This document shows, one piece after another, positions 6,131 to 9,500 of a DNA stretch of 9,500 nucleotides. The stretch comes from Georgfuchsia sp049276455 (GTDB lineage Bacteria; Pseudomonadota; Gammaproteobacteria; Burkholderiales; Rhodocyclaceae): assembly GCA_049276455.1 (NCBI GenBank), contig JBASWL010000229.1, positions 1 through 9,500 on the forward strand. Reading direction: 5' to 3'. The translations under genes were made by a program, and so were the position numbers. Positions within the stretch are counted from its first letter, which is position 1. Each line of letters opens with the position of its first letter. The notes beneath the pieces were generated by a model. It worked only from the letters and a program-made list of their open reading frames with translations. It was not told where the DNA came from and searched no databases.

Positions 6131-6778
6131 ATGAGAGGACGTCCGGCCGCAAGCAAGAAGCGCAATCTATCGGACATGCTGCTGTCCGCGGCAGAGAAGT
6201 GCTGGCATGAAAAGAAGTCCCATCTCGACGTGACCAGCCGCGAAATTGCCGAACTGGCCGGCACTCATTCCGGAATGGTGAACTACTATTTCGGCAGCAG
6301 GGACGGAATCTTCTCCGCATTGCTCGAGGCGCAAATCGCCAGGTCGGCCAAATGCCTGAAGCAGATCGAAGCCGCCATCGAGGCTGGCAACGGCGACCCC
6401 ACTGAAATTCTCGTGCGTGGGCTTTTCGACGCTTACTACCCGTCCGACACTCCTTCCGAAAGACAATCCATCCTGCTCGTCGAGATATTGCGGCAGGGCT
6501 CGCCGATCCGGGAAGTCTATCTTCGCAGAGGCGGCTCGCAGCCTTTCGCCTGCGCAAAGGCGCTGGTCAAGAATCTCATCGCCAGAGGCGCCTTCAAGCA
6601 AGACCTTGATCCCGTTCCCACCACGCAGATCATCCTGAGTCTGGTCATGGCGCCTCTTGCACTAGCCCCAGTCTGGCAACTCACCGATAGCGACGCCAAT
6701 CCAATGTCCGCGAACCGCGAGTCGTGGATCGCCAAAGTCGTCCAATTGGTGCGACAAGACGCTGCTGCCGAGGCCTGA
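6131..6778 (+). CDS. TetR/AcrR-family transcriptional regulator
   Basis: This 215-residue dimeric DNA-binding repressor is typical in length. A basic N-terminal arm (MRGRPAASKKR) leads into a helix-turn-helix (about 33-64): VTSREIAELAGTHSGMVNYYF, then GSRDGIFSALLEA. NYYFGSRDGIF is the standard TetR recognition-helix and linker pattern. The C-terminal ligand domain (about 70-215) is helical and poorly conserved, as usual, with small aromatic and Cys residues that could line a hydrophobic pocket. AGGAGAAG lies about 5-7 nt before the start. The gene sits 89 bp after the LLM gene and 186 bp before the reductase. Operator-like palindromes lie in the downstream gap, so it most likely controls the reductase and perhaps the cluster in response to an intermediate. 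The ligand is unknown. Confidence 0.95.
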   Translation: MRGRPAASKKRNLSDMLLSAAEKCWHEKKSHLDVTSREIAELAGTHSGMVNYYFGSRDGIFSALLEAQIARSAKCLKQIEAAIEAGNGDPTEILVRGLFDAYYPSDTPSERQSILLVEILRQGSPIREVYLRRGGSQPFACAKALVKNLIARGAFKQDLDPVPTTQIILSLVMAPLALAPVWQLTDSDANPMSANRESWIAKVVQLVRQDAAAEA

Positions 6779-6829
6779 CGGCCGAGCCAGGCTAGTCGTT
6801 GAGATTGCCGGGGTGGACATGCAGCGGCC

Positions 6830-6849
6830 ATTTCCGCATTAGGCGAAAT
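6830..6849. promoter_or_regulatory. weak inverted repeat ATTTC-N10-GAAAT, possible regulator site
   Basis: ATTTC (6830-6834) and GAAAT (6845-6849) form 5-bp arms around a 10-bp spacer. It is one of several dyads in the gap between tetR and the reductase. Short arms make this the weakest of the candidates. Confidence 0.2.
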
Positions 6850-6868
6850 CGAAGTGCCGCGGCCGGCC

Positions 6869-6894
6869 ATTAGTTGAATTCGCGTTCAATTATT
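6869..6894. promoter_or_regulatory. operator-like inverted repeat upstream of the reductase -35
   Basis: ATTAGTTGAA (6869-6878), spacer TTCGCG, TTCAATTATT (6885-6894): the arms match at 8 of 10 positions, with a perfect TTGAA/TTCAA core. The size (26 bp) and the place, just upstream of the putative -35 at 6899 and right after a tetR gene, fit a TetR-family operator. Binding is inferred. Confidence 0.45.
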
Positions 6895-6898
6895 TTCG

Positions 6899-6928
6899 TT
6901 GACTGCGGTCTACCGCGATACGTAGGAT
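6899..6928 (+). promoter_or_regulatory. putative sigma-70 promoter with a dyad in its spacer, for the OYE/FAD reductase
   Basis: TTGACT (6899-6904, 5 of 6 to consensus) and TAGGAT (6923-6928, 4 of 6) are separated by 18 bp. The spacer holds the perfect inverted repeat GCGGT-CT-ACCGC (6905-6916), so a protein bound there would block polymerase directly. Predicted transcription would start about 30 nt before the gene. Confidence 0.45.
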
Positions 6929-6947
6929 TCTCCCGGACAACGATAAC

Positions 6948-6952
6948 GGAGG
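6948..6952 (+). promoter_or_regulatory. ribosome-binding site GGAGG that decides the reductase start
   Basis: GGAGG abuts an ATG at 6953 with no spacing, which cannot work well. It lies 12 nt before the in-frame ATG at 6965. I therefore place the start at 6965 and treat 6953 as an alternative that would add only MSAT. Confidence 0.5.
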
Positions 6953-6964
6953 ATGAGCGCAACC

Positions 6965-8929
6965 ATGCACTACACGCACGTCGACAAGCCGATAAGGATC
7001 GGCAACATCGAACTCAAGAACCGTATCGTCCGTCCGGCTCACGGCACCGCCTACGGCAAGGGCATCATCAGCGACGACATGATTGCCTTTCACGAGGCGC
7101 GCGCGCGCGGCGGCGTCTCCCTGTCGATCCTGGAAATCGGTTCGGTCCATCCGACGACGGCATTTTCGGTCAATCTCTACGACGCCGCGATCGAACCCAG
7201 CTATCTGAAGTTGATGGACAGGCTAAGGCCGTACGGAATGAAGGTATTCCAGCAGCTGTGGCATGCCGGCCATCACGCCCTGCCGCCCGACGGTTCGCCG
7301 CCCTGGTCGGCTTCGGATGTCCCGAGCGTAGAGGTCGGGGTAGTTCCCATCCCCATGACCAGGGCGATGATCGACGAGATCGTCGAAAGCTACGCCACAT
7401 GTGCGCGCCGCTGCGAATCGGTAGGCCTTGACGGCGTCGACATACACCTCGCCCACGGCTATCTGCCCGGCCAGTTCTTGTCGCCCAATACCAACAAGCG
7501 CGAAGACGAATATGGCGGCAGCTTCGAAAATCGGGTTCGTTTCACGCTCGAACTGGTGGCCGCCGTACGCAGCGCCGTTTCCAGGAACTTCGTGGTCGGC
7601 GCGCGCCTCGCCCCCGACGATACGGTCAACGGTTTCGGCGTGGAGGACAACCTGCGCCTGGCGCAAATGATGGAGCAACGCGGGCTGATCGACTACGTCA
7701 GCGTTTCCCTGGGCAACTACAACAGCTTTCCGAAGATGGTCGGCGGCATGCACGAGCCGATGGGCTACGAACTGCCGACCAGTACGCCCATCACCCGCGG
7801 CGTCAAGTTGCCGACCATCGTGGTCGGCCGCTTTCGCACGATGGAGGAAGCGGACCAGGTCATACGCGACGGCGATGCCGACATGGTGGGGCTGGTCCGG
7901 GCCACCATCGCCGATCCCGACCTGGTGCGAAAGAGCCTAGCCGGCCAGGTCGACCGCGTGCGTCCCTGCATTGCCTGTCTCCATTCCTGCGTACCGAATG
8001 TCACCACCCCCATGGGCCATATGCGCTGCGCGGTGAATCCCGAGGTCGGGTCCGAAAGATTCCTTGGCGAGGACAAGTTGTCCCCTGCCGCCAAGCCACG
8101 CAAGGTGTTGATCGTCGGCGGCGGACCGGCAGGGATGGAAGCTGCCCGCATCGCCGCGCTGCGCGGCCATCGAGTCACCCTGGCCGAAGCGGCCCCTCAC
8201 CTCGGCGGCATGCTGCGTGCCGCGGCGATGGCACCGACCCGGCACGGCATCATGGATTACGCCGTATGGCTCGAAGCCGAGATCCGTCGTCTCGGCGTCG
8301 ATATCCGCCTCAACACTTACATCGAAAGCGAAGACGTGAGCGATGTCGATGCGGTAATCGTTGCCACCGGATCGCAACCCCGCATGGACGGCATTCACGC
8401 CTCCCATCCGGGTCAGCCGATCAGGAACTTCGAACGTCCCAACGTCATCTCCAGCGTCGACCTGTTCCTGTCGCCGCCGCGCAAGCTCGGCAAGACTGCG
8501 GTGGTCATCGACGACGTCGGACATTACGAAGGGTTGGCGGCCGCCGAGCATCTCGTCAAGCTCGGACTGTCGGTCAACTACGTCACGCGGCAACGCGCCT
8601 TCGCCCCCCTGGTGCAGATGTCGCTCACCAACGAACCTTTCGAGCAGCGCATGCAGGACAAGGATTTCCACTATGCGATCCGCACCCGCGCACTGGCGAT
8701 AGAGGATGGCGCCGTCGTCGTGGGGCCCGTGGCCTTGACCAGCGACGCCAATCAACGCCGGATTCCGGCCGACACGGTCGTCTTCGTCTCGCATAACCGG
8801 CCCAATCGCGAGCTCTATGAGCAACTGCGCGAGCGTGGCCTGGACGTGAAGGTGATCGGCGACGCCAACTCGCCGCGCTACCTGGAAACCGCCGTTCGCG
8901 AAGGCTATCTGGCCGGCATGGCCGCCTAG
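6965..8929 (+). CDS. Old-Yellow-Enzyme/FAD fused NAD(P)H:flavin oxidoreductase (2,4-dienoyl-CoA reductase / BaiCD-BaiH type)
   Basis: The 654-residue protein has the full three-part architecture of FadH, trimethylamine dehydrogenase and BaiCD/BaiH. The FMN-binding OYE barrel (about 1-330) carries IRIGNIELKNRIV, QLWHAGHH (97-104), HLAHGYLPGQFLSP with Y166 (161-173), NKREDEYGGS and the phosphate-site VVGRF (286-290). A 4Fe-4S cluster has C335, C338, C342 and C355 (CX2CX3CX12C). The FAD/NAD(P) halves carry VLIVGGGPAGMEAA (381-394), a VIVATGS (464-470) and DDVGHYEG (516-523). Such enzymes pass electrons from NAD(P)H through FAD and the cluster to FMN, to reduce or form conjugated C=C bonds. The GWHEAR-type active-site His of FadH is not visible; the matching place reads SLGNYNSFPK, so the substrate probably differs from dienoyl-CoA. 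It lies downstream of tetR with its own putative promoter. An alternative start is at 6953. Confidence 0.95.
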   Translation: MHYTHVDKPIRIGNIELKNRIVRPAHGTAYGKGIISDDMIAFHEARARGGVSLSILEIGSVHPTTAFSVNLYDAAIEPSYLKLMDRLRPYGMKVFQQLWHAGHHALPPDGSPPWSASDVPSVEVGVVPIPMTRAMIDEIVESYATCARRCESVGLDGVDIHLAHGYLPGQFLSPNTNKREDEYGGSFENRVRFTLELVAAVRSAVSRNFVVGARLAPDDTVNGFGVEDNLRLAQMMEQRGLIDYVSVSLGNYNSFPKMVGGMHEPMGYELPTSTPITRGVKLPTIVVGRFRTMEEADQVIRDGDADMVGLVRATIADPDLVRKSLAGQVDRVRPCIACLHSCVPNVTTPMGHMRCAVNPEVGSERFLGEDKLSPAAKPRKVLIVGGGPAGMEAARIAALRGHRVTLAEAAPHLGGMLRAAAMAPTRHGIMDYAVWLEAEIRRLGVDIRLNTYIESEDVSDVDAVIVATGSQPRMDGIHASHPGQPIRNFERPNVISSVDLFLSPPRKLGKTAVVIDDVGHYEGLAAAEHLVKLGLSVNYVTRQRAFAPLVQMSLTNEPFEQRMQDKDFHYAIRTRALAIEDGAVVVGPVALTSDANQRRIPADTVVFVSHNRPNRELYEQLRERGLDVKVIGDANSPRYLETAVREGYLAGMAA

Positions 8930-8987
8930 TCCCGCAAGCTCAACGAATGATCACGTTTTGACGGATACAACGGTTCCGGGAAGTTCG

Positions 8988-9371
8988 ATGGATGCCAAGA
9001 CCCGCGCGAGTGCACGCACCACCGCCAGCCTGGCCGAATACGTGGCGGAAACTTGCTACGAGGATATACAACAGCGATTTCATCGCCTTCCGCCAGCTTC
9101 AGCTTCGACTCACCCATCAGGTGGCTTCTGCCAATCTCTCGAAACCCATACCCTGCCTAAATTTCGGCAATTTCAACGCCGGCTACGCATTTTTTCCGAT
9201 TACTGTGTGCATGCGCCCGTATGGTGGGAAGTCGGCAAGGATCTGATGGTGTACGAGGCCTGGGGTCGTCAATTCAATGATGTCGGTGACCCGGTACGAA
9301 CCGTGCCGCGTGGTCATCAAGAAACAGCAACAGGCGAGTTGAACTTATTCATCCAAGGAGAAGAAACATGA
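8988..9371 (+). pseudogene. short ORF with MmgE/PrpD-like N-terminus and unrelated remainder, probable gene remnant or fusion
   Basis: The frame from ATG 8988 (GGGAAG upstream) encodes 127 residues. A TTG at 8958 would lengthen it by 10. Only the first 27 or so residues (TTASLAEYVAETCYEDI) look like a family I know: the N-terminus of MmgE/PrpD (2-methylcitrate dehydratase-like) proteins, which are normally about 450 residues. After base 9070 the sequence becomes less GC-rich and no frame continues the PrpD fold. The chosen frame reads as a low-complexity Arg/Pro/Phe-rich stretch. From about residue 75, WWEVGKDLMVYEAWGRQF looks protein-like again, as if it were the tail of another gene. The stop overlaps the EthD start (ATGA), which would suit a preserved 3' end. 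It could be a real small gene, since I cannot name the tail. Deletion fusing two genes is the best reading. Confidence 0.45.
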
Positions 9372-9500
9372 CTATCAAGATCGTAATCTTAATGAAGAAG
9401 AAACCCGGCATGAGTCGCGAGGACTTTATCCAGCACTACGAAACCATTCATGCCGTCGAATTCGGCAAGAAGCTGCTGGGCCACCTGTTCGTCAAGTATG
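9368..9500 (+). CDS. EthD-domain protein, 3'-truncated by window edge
   Basis: ATG 9368 is preceded by AAGGAG (9355-9360) at 7 nt and runs open to the window end, giving 44 residues. The N-terminal IKIVILMKKKPGMSREDFIQHYETIHA is the typical opening of EthD/dimeric alpha-beta-barrel proteins, in which a first strand is followed by KxxPGMSxExFxxHYExxHA. Members are about 100-250 residues and occur in ether, polyketide and aromatic catabolic clusters; their chemistry is mostly undefined. The start overlaps the previous stop (ATGA), so translation is probably coupled. It looks like a further structural gene of the same cluster. Confidence 0.87.
   Translation, partial: MTIKIVILMKKKPGMSREDFIQHYETIHAVEFGKKLLGHLFVKY

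Noticed and set aside
7937..8824. 295-codon minus-strand open frame antisense to the reductase
   Set aside because: The plus-strand frame carries the 4Fe-4S, FAD and NAD(P) motifs. The antisense frame arises from GC-rich third positions and shows no family.
1..9500. tRNA, rRNA, CRISPR array, insertion sequence or phage genes
   Set aside because: No cloverleaf-like sequence, regularly spaced repeats, transposase motifs or terminal inverted repeats were seen on reading both strands.

Overview
The window is dense, GC-rich bacterial DNA with short intergenic gaps, good Shine-Dalgarno sequences and ATGA stop/start overlaps. It carries an accessory catabolic gene cluster. The gene mix is SDR dehydrogenase, two SnoaL/NTF2-fold proteins, a luciferase-like monooxygenase, an Old-Yellow-Enzyme/FAD reductase, an APH-fold kinase, a PPOX protein, EthD and TetR. 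This kind of set is typical of proteobacteria or actinobacteria that degrade steroids, terpenoids or polycyclic compounds. I lean towards a proteobacterium but cannot name a genus from the sequence. No RNA gene, insertion sequence, CRISPR array or phage gene is visible.

Layout. (a) 1-339, plus strand: the 3' part of a PPOX split-barrel flavoprotein gene that begins outside the window, with a perfect 13-bp inverted repeat inside its coding sequence. (b) 358-2828, minus strand, convergent with (a): a two-gene operon of an APH-like phosphotransferase with an N-terminal extension, followed with an ATGA overlap by a DUF7064/DUF7065-like protein. (c) 2829-3034: a divergent, AT-rich promoter region. 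(d) 3035-6041, plus strand: SDR, a 7-bp-stem hairpin, SnoaL-like protein 1, a 214-bp gap with an AT-rich leader, SnoaL-like protein 2, then an LLM oxidoreductase 13 bp downstream. (e) 6131-6778: a TetR regulator, followed by a 186-bp region with two or three operator-like inverted repeats and a recognisable -35/-10 pair. (f) 6965-8929: a 654-residue fused OYE/4Fe-4S/FAD reductase. (g) 8988-9371: a short frame whose start resembles MmgE/PrpD but whose remainder does not, probably a gene remnant. (h) 9368 to the end: the start of an EthD-domain gene.

How it may work together (inference). The SDR, the two BaiE-like SnoaL proteins and the BaiCD/BaiH-like reductase are the kinds of enzyme that oxidise a ring hydroxyl, dehydrate, and reduce or oxidise a conjugated C=C. 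That recalls the logic of bile-acid 7-dehydroxylation, here set beside LLM and PPOX flavin/F420 enzymes and a kinase of the ACAD10/11 type. TetR is placed to control the reductase and possibly the whole plus-strand run. The substrate cannot be read from the sequence.
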